From: Molossus alvarezi
Taxonomy: Eukaryota > Chordata > Mammalia > Chiroptera > Molossidae
DNA: 64,000 nucleotides
Direction of reading: 5' to 3'
NCBI GenBank assembly: GCA_037176705.1
Contig: CM073889.1
Location: 104,239,890-104,303,889, forward strand
The notes below the pieces were generated by a model that ran no database searches, was not told the DNA's origin, and saw only the letters and a program-made list of their open reading frames with translations. Of the stretch, positions 1-12,480 are shown one piece after another. A program made the position numbers and the translations under genes. How positions within the stretch are numbered: the stretch's first letter is position 1; the number at the start of each line of letters is the position of its first letter.

Positions 1-438
1 GTTTTATGATGCTTCTACAAAATAGCAATTTATATTTGCTTATGTTATGGTTATTAATATTTAACATTTCACTTTTTATATAAAGGACAATCTGCCTTAT
101 TTGCTTAATTGATAGTTATTAGATTTATATACAAGTCACATATCACTAAATTAAATACAAGTAAGATTTTAAAAATTAGCAGATGAGAAGTAGTTTATGA
201 AATAAAAATATCATAACTAAATAAGACAATAATCAAGAGAGAGGGCTAATAGAAACAACAGGAAAAAAATCTAAATAATAAAACAGAAATATACCATAGA
301 GATTTGGACTTACAGTGAAAGAGGTAGAAATTCATGAAAATGAGAGGTACTTGAAAAAAGAAGTTATGATCTGTAAACTTAAAGCTAGGTCATCAAATTG
401 AGACCAAGAAAAATGGGTAAAAGAAGGAATACATGTAG

Positions 439-642
439 CCTGGCTCTGGCCCAGAGGCTCTGTTGGTTGGAGTGTCATCCCATGTACCAAAAGGTTTTGG
501 GTTCGATTCCCAGTTGGGGCTTGTACAAATGTTTCTCTCATATCAGTCAGTCTCTCTCTCTCTCTCTCTCTCTCCCCCCCCCCCTTTCCCCCCATTCTTC
601 TCTCTCTAAAATCAGTAAAAACATCCTCAGGTGTGATGAAAA
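439..642 (+). mobile_element. VES-type SINE
   Basis: A tRNA-like head (CCTGGCTCTGGCCCAGAGGC) is followed by a B-box-like GGTTCGATTCC, then a (TC)n tract and the family tail CATCCTCAGGTG. This family is RNA polymerase III-derived and mobilised by L1. The middle of the body is missing compared with the fuller copies at 23639 and 51753. Confidence 0.8.
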
Positions 643-1024
643 TATGATGACACAAGACGACTGTCTAGATAACTGATAGTGAAATTCCCTTATTACTATT
701 AGGCCTACTAGTTACTGGAAGGTAGAAACTCTATATTCCTTCCTTTTTCTGTCTCTCTCCCCCCCTCCTTCCCTCCTCATTTTTATTCTTGGTCAGCTTC
801 TTCCTCATCACCCTTTCTCAGGTCTCGCCTCACTTCCTCTTTGTCAAACTCTTCCTCCTCGTTTTTCTCCTCTTTGCTCTTTCCGTCCTTCTCTTTCTAA
901 ACATTTTACTCTCATTCATGATTTTAATATAGTCGCTAATTAGGTCTTACAAAGTAATTATAGTAGCAGTAAAGCAATCAACGAACGCTGTTTCCACAAT
1001 AATGATAATCACTGCCTTGGGCAG

Positions 1025-1720
1025 CACATTCATTCACAGAATATGGATAGAAAATTTACTACGCATCAGGCACTGTGCTTGGCTCTCAGTGTGTAATAAC
1101 AAATAGGAAAGACATGATGCTTTTCTTGTGGATCTTAGAGTGTAGCAAAGAAAGACAAACATTCTAGGTGAAGTCATAAGAAATTGCCATTTTATAGTTC
1201 AAACCTGATTGGATATTGGCAGTGTCCCACCTATCAACATAGGATGGATAGCTAGGTAGCTAGGTAAACAGGCAGACATCTAGAAGATTTGCATTTAAAC
1301 TCAGACTTGAAGGATGAGTCGGAATTAGCTATGCCGAAGCATGCATTAGAAATTGACGGAGGAAGAAGAGAGGGCAAGGTAAGTGCGGGTGGAAGTCAAG
1401 ACAGTAGCAGTGTTGGAGGCCTGAAAGAAAAGGCCATCAAGACTGAAATGCAGAGATGACATGTGATGAGGTTTGAAAGATCCTCAGGTTCTAAATCAGG
1501 CAAGACCAAATTAAGGACTTTGAACTTTGTCCAAAGAATGTCACTAAAGCAATAATATGCTTTATTCTAAGCAAGTCAATCATGGATATTTTTTAAATAG
1601 TGATTTAATTATATTTGCACTTTGATGAGATTACTCTGGCAGAAACACTTTAAAAAATGTGTTAGAAGTAGGCAAGCATGGGACCACCGTATGGAAAAGT
1701 AACTTGAAGCCTAGAAAATG
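1025..1720 (-). mobile_element. L2 LINE 3' region, decayed
   Basis: Read on the minus strand it matches the conserved 3' half of L2. The ATCAGGCACTGTGCTTGGC segment, the 'cttgaaggatgag' segment and the 'aggactttgaactttgtcc' segment occur in the expected order. Confidence 0.6.
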
Positions 1721-1894
1721 TTATTTAAGCTATACAAATCCCTTATTTTTCTATGTTACTTGAGAAATAACTTTTAAAGTGTATATACTTATTCTTTAAC
1801 TTGTCATAGGTAATATAAATTGAGAAGATGTGGCATTACACAGTCACAGAGCTTATACCCTTCACTAAGAGGTTAGGGAACATTAATGCACGTG

Positions 1895-2340
1895 TTTATA
1901 TATTCAATGTATGATTCTTCCTGAAGGCCAATATACAGTAGGCATTATTTTAGGTATTAGGGGGTAAAGCAATAAATGAAATCCCTACTCTCAATGAGTA
2001 TATATTTTATTGAGATAGAAATAGTGATAAGTGCTCCTATAGGAAAATAAAGCCTGGTAGACGGAACAGCAGATGATTAGGGGGTACTGTTTTACACAGG
2101 GGTGAGAAGCTCTGCCTCATTAGGTAAAATACCTTAAAATATATGCACAGACCTTAAGGCAGTGAGGGAGGCGGCCTTGTGAGTAAGTCAGAGAAGAGCC
2201 CTCCAGGCAGAAGGACGAGTGAGAACCAGCAGCCGGAGGTCGGAGCCCAGTTGGTAGCTGAAGTATAGCAAGGGGGCCAAGCTAGCTGGGCCTAAAGTCA
2301 TAAGGATATGATCCATCTCATCTAAAGAATAAAGACACTT
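1895..2340 (-). mobile_element. L2 LINE fragment
   Basis: A second L2-like stretch in the same orientation. It has a '...aggcattattttaggtatta' stretch near its start, then 'gataagtgct' and a 'ccctccaggcagaagga' segment. It may be part of the same old insertion as 1025-1720. Confidence 0.5.
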
Positions 2341-3328
2341 CGGATAAGCTATGCAAATACCTTATTTTTCTGTTTCACATGAGAAATAACTTTTAAAGTT
2401 GTAAGTAGCTGTGGAGCTGAGACTCGAGACCAGGTTTTGTGAGTGAATGTCTGGTGCGGGTTATCAGAGCAAAGCCTGCCCGATGCTCTAAAACTGACCC
2501 TGTGACAACCAGAGGCAGTGATTCAAGGAAGAAGATTCTAAGAAATGAGGTCATATCATTTACCCAAACTACGGGGCGATGTCTCTTACTGGAAGGAGTG
2601 GAAATAAATGGGGCAAAGGTGCTGACGGTCCCATAAAACACCCAGGATGGATGGGGCTCTCCACGTGACTTATGTGCTCTTTCCCCTCACTGGAATGACT
2701 CACATTCTAAGTGCAACTAAAATGTAATGTCACAGCTCCTGGGATGGCACACAACTTTTATTTAACTGCATGCTTTCCATATCTGTGCAATCTTAATAGA
2801 ATCCAACTCACACGTCTATTTTGATCAAGAGTCTCCATGCCGTGCCCATGAGTACAGTCCTAATCAATGCTGCTTAATGGGCTTGGTTTGGAACGTTTCC
2901 ATGCTTGGGGTGTAAAAATGTCCCTCTTCTGAGTGCAGCATTACTCCTTACCTTTTCCTCATCTTAGTAGTGATGCAGTGGCCAAGTGATGAGTGTGCCA
3001 AGGCATGGGACATGGGGATGTGGAAGAGACAGGAGCAGCTCTCTTAAGGGGTAACGGATAATGGCTACACTGGTTGAAAAGACTTCATGAAAACAAATAG
3101 AACTTGAACTGGAAACTTCAGGAAAAGGGGGTTGACTAGGTTTACAGGGAAGGTGTGTGAGACAGCATTGTAGATATTCTTCTAAAACAATGCCTTTAGG
3201 AAAATTATTTCTGCTGCTATTGGTTCAAAATGCATCCCCATTCTTTCATGTTACTCATTTACCACCCAGTTATCTGAATGCATTTCAACACATTTCAGAT
3301 ATTGTCTCTTTTCTCATTCTTTCACTTC

Positions 3329-3868
3329 TTTTTTTTTTTAAATGAATTTATTTTTGTTGCAGATGTTTCTCCATTTTCCCCACAGACACCTTCCTCCCTA
3401 TCCCGCCCCTCCACCCCACCGCCCCAAGCGGTTTATCTCTTCCCTCCCCTCGGCCCCCTCCTCTGAGCTCTGTCAATCTGAACCATACTCCTTTCTATGT
3501 CTCTGGGTCTGTTTTGTTCATCAGCTTTTTTTTGTTCATTATATTCCACCAGTAAGTGAGATCATATGATATTTGTCTCTCTGATAGGCTTGTTTCACTT
3601 GGCATAATGCTCTCTAGGTCCCTCCATGCCATCTCAAAGGATAAGAGATCTTTCTTTCTTACAGCTGTATAGTGTTCCATTGTGTACATGTACCACAGCT
3701 TTTTTGTCCACGCATCTATTGATGGACACTTGGGCTGTTTCCAGATCTTAGCTATTGTAAATAGTGCTGCTATGAACATAGAGGTACATATATTCTTTCT
3801 GATTGGTGTTTCAGGCTTCTTAGGATATATTCCTAGAAGTGGGATCACCACTTCTTTATCTGGATGAT
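3329..3868 (-). mobile_element. L1 3' end, 5'-truncated, with the ORF2 C-terminus
   Basis: The T run at 3329-3339 is the poly(A) tail of a minus-strand L1. Reading leftward from 3851, the translation contains FIAALFTIAKIWKQPKCPS and YTMEHYTAVRKKDLLSFEM, the conserved C-terminal end of L1 ORF2. Only that end and the 3' UTR survive, so the copy cannot transpose. Confidence 0.88.
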
Positions 3869-4283
3869 AATTACTTAGACATTTCTGTCTTTGCCTTCAG
3901 TGTACACATTAGCCATCTAAAAAGGTAAATCAAAATTAATAGAAGAAAGTGGGTGGAGTTGATACTTCTTACATACAGTGCTGTTATGGAGTATGATTTG
4001 AGACTGTTCACCTTTGAAACAAAATGGAAATTAATAGCCACTGCAGGGCATTTAACTATATGATTGTGGGATCTGTGTTTCCCTGGCCTTGTAAATCAGT
4101 CATTTGTTTGCTGTAAGAAATTAAGAGAACTAAACACATTTGGTCCTAAGGCCTTCTCAATGTATTGACTCATGGACTCTTTGTATTGAGATACTCCCCT
4201 AAAATGATTTCAGTTTCTCTTCCTCTCTCCCGTTTTTCTCATTTTTACATCTGCATTATTCAAATATTAAAACATATAACTCT

Positions 4284-4536
4284 TGCCCTGGCTAGTTTGG
4301 TACAGCATTTAGAGCATTGGCCAGAGGACCTAAGGGTCTCAGGTTTGATTCCTGGTCAAGGGCACGTACCTGGGTTGCAGATTTCCCCATTCCCTTCGGG
4401 GTCAGGCAGGAGGCAACCAGTTGATGTATCTCTCTCACACCCATGTTTCTCTCTCTCTCTCTCCTTCCCTCCCTTCTACTCTATCTAAAAAAAATCAATT
4501 AAAAAAATCCTCAGGTGAGTATTAACAACAAAAAAC
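4284..4536 (+). mobile_element. VES-type SINE
   Basis: Near-complete. It has the head GCCCTGGCTAGTTTGG, the B box GGTTTGATTCC, GGGCACGTACCTGGGTTGCA, a TC tract, and the tail ATCCTCAGGTGAGTATTAAC. Confidence 0.88.
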
Positions 4537-4554
4537 AGTGTAACTTATTATTAT

Positions 4555-4764
4555 TATTACTTTCTTTATTGATTTGAGAGAAAGAGAGGAAGGGGGGAGA
4601 GAGAGAGAGATAGAAACATTGATGAGAGAGAACATTGACTGGCCGCCTCCTGCATGCCCCCCACTGGGGATTTGGTCCACAACCTGGGCATGTGACCAGA
4701 AGTCGAACTGGTGACCTCTTGGTGCATGGGTCAATGTTCAACCACTGAGCCACACCAGCCAGGC
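4555..4764 (-). mobile_element. VES-type SINE, second subfamily
   Basis: The reverse complement starts GCCTGGCTGGTGTGGCTCAG and contains CATGCACCAAGAGGTCACC, a subfamily head different from that of the copy at 4284. It ends in a T-rich (tail) end at 4555. It lies only 20 bp from the preceding SINE in opposite orientation. Confidence 0.85.
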
Positions 4765-4867
4765 AAAAATATATCTCTTGATAGGAATTAATATTATTAG
4801 GAAAAGTGCATAGCTTCCAAAGTGCTCACAGTAGCTCCAAAAGAAAACTCAGCCTGGTCACTTGCTA

Positions 4868-4892
4868 TATATATATGTGTGTGTGTGTGTAT
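4868..4892. repeat. (TA)n(TG)n microsatellite
   Basis: A short TA run passes directly into a TG run. Confidence 0.8.
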
Positions 4893-4916
4893 TAGGGAGA
4901 TTTAAATAAGATGTTC

Positions 4917-5045
4917 AGCCTGACAGGTGTGGCTCAGTGACTGAGCATCAACCCATGCACTAAGAGGTCACCAGTTCAATTACTGGTCAGGACACATGCC
5001 CAAGTTATGGGCCAAAACCCCAGTGGGTGCATGCAGGGGAGTTAG
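4917..5045 (+). mobile_element. VES-type SINE, 3'-truncated
   Basis: The head AGGTGTGGCTCAGTGACTGA and the CATGCACTAAGAGGTCACC segment match the second subfamily. The copy stops before any TC tract or tail. Confidence 0.75.
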
Positions 5046-5468
5046 CTCCTCCTTAGGTGGTTAACTAGGAGCCCTGCAAGCCAGCTGAGCAGACGCTGTG
5101 GGGTGCAGAGGCCTGAAAGCAATTCTGCCTCCTGTGGCTTCTGTGTTCCCTCTTGCATTTTCCGTTTGGCGTAAGCAGCTGAAAATCAAGGGTCACTTAG
5201 GGAAATACTGCTATTCTTCACAGATTGCCCTTTAATTGGGATGTTTTGTTAAAGTAATTATTGAACAAACCTCACTGTTTGTTCAGGTTTGTCCCAAAGC
5301 ATGTTTGCTATAACTAACAGCTGGGAAGTTGTAAAATATTTATTTTGTGCCTCAAAACTTCAGCTTAAACAACAGACAAGATGGTTAGAATTCCCCAAAG
5401 TTCTTATGTAAATGTCTTGCATAAGGATGCCTGAGAGTCTGAGGACTTTCAGCAAGGTATCCTCTAGG

Positions 5469-5735
5469 CCAGCGATTCTCAAGGGGTGTCACAGAAATGT
5501 TAAGACATGCCACAACACCTCTATTCAGTCAGGGCCACTGACCTCTTCTCCCTTAGATTGTCCAATAAAACAAGAACAACAGCCAACACAATAGCTGTCC
5601 AGTGTGAATGAATGAAAATTATACCTGTATTTTTTGTCAGGTTGGCAAAAAATGTAACATTTTTTGGTGTGCCGTAGAATTTTAGTAATTAGTGTATGTG
5701 TGCCATGAGATGAGAAAGGTTGGATATCTAAAGTC
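5469..5735 (-). mobile_element. Non-autonomous hAT-type DNA transposon
   Basis: The left end CCAGCGATTCTCAA and the right end reading inward as AACCTTTCTCATCTCATGGC resemble terminal regions of short bat hAT elements. The interior, with a TGCCGTAGAATTTTAGTAATT segment, fits the same family. Flanking CTCTAGG and GTCTAGG may be a decayed target duplication. Confidence 0.6.
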
Positions 5736-6272
5736 TAGGAAATTAAACTAGGGGCTCTCTTTGTGTTGCTTTTTTTTTTTCTTTCTAATTTTGAAGTGAA
5801 CAGGTAGAAATTGCTTTGCACATCAATCATAATGTAACTTAAAATTAAACTTACCCTAAAAGGGAGGAGCTTGGCTAGCAACAATTAGCATTATAGAGAC
5901 TCCTGGTAATACAAATTGGGCGGAGCAAAAACTGTGAACCTAGGAGCAGTCTCTAATTTCCTGCCCCACCCCCCAAATAGATAAGTAGCTCTATTAGCCT
6001 GATAAGGTAACAGTTGAATGAAACGGGATTATTACAAATTTATTTGTTTTAAGAAGTGAACCAGGAAGAAAATCCTTTGTTTTGAAACTTGAACACTATG
6101 ATGTTGGCTGAGAACATGGCTTTGAGAAGAAATACGTAAAGCTTATTTTCACAGTAATGATAAATTCTAAGATGATGAGACTACCCAGAAAGAAGGAACA
6201 TTACATATTAAAACCATCAAAGTCATGCAAAAAATAGATTCTGAGAAAATGCAATATTTATTGGCAGAAGAA

Positions 6273-6444
6273 TGAGAAATGAGTAAAGTAATTTTTTGTT
6301 TAATTGGAAGAAATTGAAGAATATAAAAAAGAAGAAGAAAGAGGAAGGGAGTCTTTCCTTCCTTCCTTCCTTCCCTCTGTCTTCTTCTTTTTTATATTCT
6401 TCAATTTCTTCCAATTAAACAAAAATTACTTTACCCATTTTTCA
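6273..6444. repeat. Long near-perfect inverted repeat
   Basis: The left arm 6283-6337 and right arm 6381-6434 are reverse complements with a single 1-base length difference in a T run. Matching extends to 6273 and 6444 with two mismatches. The 43-nt spacer is purine-rich, then CCTT repeats. The arms share TAATTGGAAGAAATTGAAGA. Confidence 0.93.
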
Positions 6445-6445
6445 G

Positions 6446-6551
6446 GAAGGAAGGAAGGAAGGAAGGGAGGGAGGGAGGGAGGAAGGGAGGGAGGAAGGGA
6501 GGAAGAAAAGGCAGGGAAGGAAGGAGAGAGGGAGGGAGGGAGGGAGGAGAT
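6446..6551. repeat. (GGAA)n/(GGGA)n purine tract
   Basis: About 105 bp of almost pure G and A directly abuts the right arm of the inverted repeat. Confidence 0.9.
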
Positions 6552-6559
6552 GACATAGA

Positions 6560-6858
6560 GGGACCTGGAGAGCATCATGCTCAGGGAAATAAGCCAGTCA
6601 GAGAAAGACAAGTACAAACATGATGTCATTTATTGGTAGAATCTAATGAACACAATAGATCCAGAGACATAGAAGTAGGGAACAGACTGACACACCTCAG
6701 AGGGAAGTGGGCAGGGGGAGAAAGAGATACACAAAGAATTTACATGCATGTATGCAAAGACTGTGAGGGTGGGAGAGGGGAGAAAGGTGTCAGTGGGGGA
6801 AAAGGAGGAGCATCTGTAATACTTTCAACAATAAAGATAAATTTTAAAAAAGAAAGAA
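6560..6858 (+). mobile_element. L1 3' UTR, 5'-truncated
   Basis: It reads GAGCATCATGCTCAGGGAAA, then AAGCCAGTCAGAGAAAGACA, the characteristic end of mammalian L1, and ends at CAATAAAGATAAATTTT plus an A-rich tail. No coding part of note remains. Confidence 0.75.
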
Positions 6859-8323
6859 AAAAAATACTGCAGAGAAAAAAATATACAAAAAGCTGAGTCA
6901 AGAAAACACATTACCTCTAAAGCCTCAAGGAGGAACACCTTGGCTTCAGCTCACTGAGACTCCCGGAGTGCTGAGGTCCAGGGATGTGACATCATAAATG
7001 TGTCTTGTTTTAAGTCACAAGGCATGGCAGCAATGGGAAACTCATACAGCTGCCAGAAGAAATGTTTTTGGTTGTCCTTAGAATCGTTGACAAAGATAAA
7101 TATACTTGTATCAAAATAAAAGTCTGCATAAAATAAGATAAACCAGTCAGTTTACGTTGTAGTTTTATAGTAGCATCATTTTGAGGCCGAAAGTTATGAA
7201 AACAATGAGCAGTAAGCTTGAATAAAAAAAGTAGGTGAAGAAAAGAAAAAAATAGAGAGACTCAACAATTCAGAATTTTACATTCTGAACATTTAATAAA
7301 AGTTTAATGAGCCAGAATGAGAGAAAAACAGTTCTATAATGATAGACTTTAACTACCAGATATGCAAAAATTAAGCTAAAGCCCGCAATTTTCTATGATA
7401 TTATGGAAGATAAACACCATGTCAAATTGTATATGCACCCAAACAGTTGCTTTTTTTAAAAAAACACTTAAACAAGAAAATATGTATTTTATAAATCATT
7501 GGAGAAATAAAATAAATAAAACTTTACATAGTGAAATACAGAAAATAATTAGAAAGAAAAGTGATAAATCTTTCTAGATGAGAGTTATAAAATTGTCCAA
7601 AACTAAATTTACCTCTCTTTTCAAGAGAGAAACTTGCATATCTTGTTAAAAACAAAATTAAACTGTTTACTTTTAAGACACAGGAAAAAATATTAAACAA
7701 GTGAAAATTAGGCAAAAATCTCTATGAACAAATTTACAAACCCACCATAATATTTGAATACACTTTTATCATTATAGAAGTGGTAACTATATACAGTTGT
7801 AGGTAGAAAATATAGACAACAAACCAACCAAGTCTCGCCACCCAAAGATGATCAGATTATCACTCATAACCCCCAATATATATCCTTTAAGTTCAGACTT
7901 TATTCGCATATATAAATAGACATCCATACATGCATAAAATATTTACATATTAAAGTGAGGAAATCATATATACTAAAATGAAAACATATAATACATACTA
8001 TTCTCAAAACTTCTTTTTTCAGTTATTTTTCTTTTTATTTTTGCAATTATGATTTTATATAATATTCTGATCATATTTAAATTTCCTTAATGGACAAAAA
8101 ACTTTCTTTGCAGATAATTTGTACAGATTAGAATCCACACCATGCACATAGCTTGATGTCCTTTAAATATCTTCATCTATCACAGTATCCTTTTTCCTGC
8201 TGTGATTTAGTAAAGACTGGGCTATTGTCCTGTATTTCAACAGTGCTAATATTTGTTTTTGTCTGTTTCTTGTGGTATAATTTAACTTGTTTCTCTATTT
8301 TTATTTTTTGTAAACTGGAAGTT

Positions 8324-8476
8324 ATATACAAGGGTGAACAAAAGTAGGTTTACAGTTGTTCATATGGAAAATATATAATACAAGAATAAATAGTAATATA
8401 AGAATAAATTATAACATAAGAATAAACTGTTTTGCATACTTGCAACTGTAAACCTACTTTGCCTACTTCTGTGTAA
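8324..8476. mobile_element. Mariner-type MITE
   Basis: A palindromic element of about 150 bp. AAAGTAGGTTTACAGTTG at 8341 pairs with CAACTGTAAACCTACTTT near the right end. The ends carry GGGTGAACAAAAG-like termini, and the interior repeats ATAAGAATAAA. This layout is known for short internally deleted mariner-type elements in mammals. Confidence 0.75.
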
Positions 8477-9439
8477 GGACCAGTGTTCTATTCATAGATC
8501 TTAACATATCTCTTTCAGAATTGAAACAAATTGAAAGGAAGGAATATAAATAATTTACCTGACATAATTGAAATATGTACACAATTAGCAAATCATGTGT
8601 TTTTCCTAAGCATCTAAAGAATGTTTAGTACTTGGCTATAAAGAAATGGATATTAAAATTCTTGGATCATACTAAACACATGAATTGATAACAATGTCAT
8701 TAAACGAATAGTCCATAATATGATATCCACTATGTTTGCAAATGTAAAAACACACTTTCAAATAACTCATTAGTTCAAAAGAAATCATCTTACACCTAGA
8801 ATATAACTTTTAGCACCTGATACCTAAGCATCTGGCTTACTTATATACCTATTCATTTAAAAATTCTAGGCAAAGTCTTATAAATGGATTTTATTTTTAA
8901 TAAGTGCCTGAATTATTTTCATTTCCTATTATGTTGATAAAATTCTTGGTGAATGCCAATGACATGCCATTAAGACACATCCCAGTAAAAGATACCAGTC
9001 TGAGGGTAAGGAGTAGGTCTTCCACTACTGAGCTCACAGATGTGGTCCTCTGGGGCTTAGGCACAGAGGAACGAATGTAGATGGTCTATTGTGAGAAAGT
9101 AATTCACATGAGATTTTAATAGGAGCTCATTCTTGATATTCTAGTTTGCGAATTGGCAAATGGACTTGAAACAAAGAATCAAGCCCCTTATTCTCGTTCA
9201 AGTAAAATTCATCTTACATACACGGAATGTTGCAGGCCAAACCAAAACCGATTTTTGAAAGCAAATTAAAATGTGCTTTTTTACTTGGGCAAGCGGCTCA
9301 AAATCTCAGAGCTCCACTGTACAATTATTTAGACTTGGATAAGTGTTCAAAGAAGTGTCAAGGCCTTTCCTTGGTCATAGCACACTTTGTAATTGCTCAT
9401 GAAATGTTTGATCCCCTATGACTTGCTGGACCATCTCTA

Positions 9440-9670
9440 GGTATGATGTAGTGGACAAGATGGCACGCTCTGCAATATTAATCACTAGGTTTGAATACTG
9501 CTCCACTCACTGTATAACCTTGAGCAAGTAACTTTTCTTCCCAAACACCTGATTTTTCTCCTCTATAAGTACGGTATAACAATGGATCTTTGTGAAAATG
9601 AACTATGGTAATGGCACAAAAGTGCTCAATAGTGTTTCCAATATATATTAAACACTCAAAAAATGCTCAT
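9440..9670 (+). mobile_element. MIR SINE, decayed
   Basis: It follows the MIR order: GGTTTGAATACTGCTCCACTC, then an ACCTTGAGCAAGTAACTT segment, then a TCCTCTATAAG segment and TAATGGCACAAAAGTGCTCA. Confidence 0.6.
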
Positions 9671-10849
9671 TGTTGTTGCTGGTTTTGATAAATGACATTC
9701 AGAGTTTGACAGTAATATGAAACACTAATGCCATTGGTCTTATGAAGCTTATTCGTGTTCATGATGATAAAACCTTGTTGTCTGCATTAAGGAAATAGAT
9801 ACATTCCCTTCTGATACAAAAGCAGAGCATATATTCAGTGCATCTTAACAGCCCACCATCTAATTAAGATATAATTTAAAGGGTGTTGTCATATAGTTAT
9901 ATAAGTAGATGTAAGAGGACAATTTATAAAATAGGCAACCATTACCAATTTTTTTTAAACTCATATAACATGGGAATAATAGGAAGCCTTTAAAGTGTTA
10001 TTGTTTTTGTAAGAAACTAAAAGCACACATTAAGCTAAAGGGTGAATTAGTAAACACATTGTTTTTAACATCCAAGCAAACTAGGGGAGCTTCTTACTAT
10101 TATTCAGTAGTGTAGAGCTTTGGGTAAGAAAAGTAAACTTAAAAGTCCATAACATTTTATTACAGAAGGGATGTTATTTATATAAATGTTGTGATTATAC
10201 TTGGAAATTCCAAGGTACTACACTAAAAACCTATTAGCACCAATAAGAAAATTTAATAAGGTAGTAGGTATATATATATGTGAAAATAGCTTTTTCTTAT
10301 ACTAGCAATAATTAGTTCAAACATTAAAAAGAAAAGTAATGTATTTATAAAACCACCTAAAGTACAATATTTAAGACTAAATTTAGCAAACTGAACAAAT
10401 ATATATGAAGAAAATAGCATTGTTAAAAGATATAAAATAAGACATGAATAAATAGAAAGATAATGTTTCTTGATGCAGAAGTTTACCATTACATAAAGTT
10501 AACTCTTCCCAAATTAACCATTAACTTAATATAACTCCAAGCAGAATGAACTTCATATGGAGGAATAAATGTAAAGGAATTCTGAGGAATTTTGAACAAT
10601 TTAAGTAAACATTAACAATTATTATAAATTATGATTTTAAATCAATACAATTCAGTCTGACCTAGAAATAGACAAGTAGATCACTGTAATAGAATATAGA
10701 GAGCAGAAGTATTTCTTGCTATAATTGAGAAATAAATAAAAAATTAAAGGTTGCATTTTGGCTAGCAGATTATTCAATAAATTGTGTTGAGACTATTGCC
10801 ACAGCTTTTGGTAGAAAAGTACAAATTTCCTTCTCTTACACCAAACTGG

Positions 10850-10945
10850 TTTTATTAGACCATGCCTTATTTGACTTGAACTTCTCAATGCTTTACATGA
10901 TGCCTGTTACATAGTAGATGCTCAATTAATATTGAATAGACGGGT
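10850..10945 (+). mobile_element. L2 LINE 3' end fragment
   Basis: TGCCTGTTACATAGTAGATG followed by CTCAATTAATATTGAATAGA matches the terminal sequence of L2. Confidence 0.55.
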
Positions 10946-12224
10946 AACTATGTTAGCATTCATAGCCAGGTATTAGCTATGCTAAACTCATGATTTATGC
11001 AGTTTGATTCTTCACTGATGCCCATTCTTGTGGTCAAAAAAAAGCAGATAAACAAGAGCTGGAAACACCCTTTTCTCTCTCTTTGTTATATGTATATATT
11101 TTTAATTCATTGCCTTTTCCTCATGTAAGCTATTAAACTCAAAACCCAAGTTTTCTAGAGAGCAGCTTAGCATAAGATTTTAGAGATACAGTTTTTTAAG
11201 AGTGAACAAATAGGTCTCTAGTTTTGAGAGAGTAGGGTTTCAATCCAGTTATAGGAAAACGAGCATGAAGAATTTATGGAAATACCCCATTCAGCATAGC
11301 GTTTATTGTTTGAATGGCTCAAATCTGGAGATTATAGACATGTACTTCATGGTAGAAAGATACAAGATTCTAGTGAGATTTTATGATATTTAAGTTGGTG
11401 TCCTTGAACTCTACATTGAGAGAACAAATCTCCCAGATATTGATAGGCTCTGATCCCACAGTGCTCTTAGAAAGACACATCACCGCTAATTGTCAAGCTC
11501 AGGTTTTCGCACTCAAGAAGTCAGGAGTTTGTAAATAAAATTGAACTTCACTGTGTTTTTTCCTGTGTTCTCTTTGACACACCAATCTCCACCTGAGACA
11601 GATATCTGACCTTTTTGTTGCTACTTGTCAAATCAAGAACTCCACAGATGGAACCCATGTTTGTTCAGTATTGGACCAAAAAACGGACTGAGTTTCACCA
11701 TATTGATCATCTAGTGTTGAGGTTCTGCAGTTTCTCTAAGCAAAAGAAAAAGGGAAGGAAAGAATCTTGATTATTTTGTTAAGGCTCAACCTGGGGTATG
11801 GCTTTGAAAGGCTTGTCTCGGGGGAATATCTTACATTTTTTCTTCCTTTTTCCCATTGAGTTCTCATCAGTGTGAACCGTGATTAGTGTGTAAACGTTCA
11901 GAATCTGTAGGACCTGAAATCTGGTCAATCATCTCTTCAGGAAGATGCCAGTGATTTCTGGGCCTGGGCAAATAATTTTGTTCCAATACTCTAACTTTAT
12001 TGTCACTAGGAATAAGTTCATCCATGTCAGGAGTTGAAGAACACAGAGGAACACCATCACCACCACCCCTGCCCCAACCTGCCAGTTTAGTGGACATAGA
12101 TTTAGGAGACACCTTTGTTGTTCAGAATAAGAACTCCTGTTGTGATTTTAAAGGAGCACCTCTGTCGAAGCTTCCTTTTTAGAGCTCTGGCTATATACCC
12201 ACCTTCTCCCCTTGAACGTCTACA

Positions 12225-12480
12225 TTTTTGGTGAGAACATTTTAGATCTACTCTCTTCACAAGTTTCAAGTATGTAATATAGTATTAAGTATAGTCCCCA
12301 TGCTGCTACACAGTAGATCCCCAAGAATTTATTTATCTTATCACTGGAAGGTTGTACCCTTTGATCAACATCTTCTCCCCTGCTCAGCTCCCCTCCTCCA
12401 CATGCGCATCCGCTCCCCGCCCCAGCCCCCGGCAACCACCATTCTACTCGGTTTCTATCAACATTCATTTTCAATTTCAG
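12225..12480 (-). mobile_element. L1 3' UTR fragment
   Basis: The plus strand reads GTTTCAAGTATGTAATATAG, then ACAGTAGATCCCCAAGAATT and CACCATTCTACTCGGTTTCT, a known antisense L1 3' UTR pattern. Confidence 0.65.

Noticed and set aside
3495..3851. 118-codon minus-strand frame as a gene
   Set aside because: It is the C-terminal remnant of L1 ORF2 in a 5'-truncated element.
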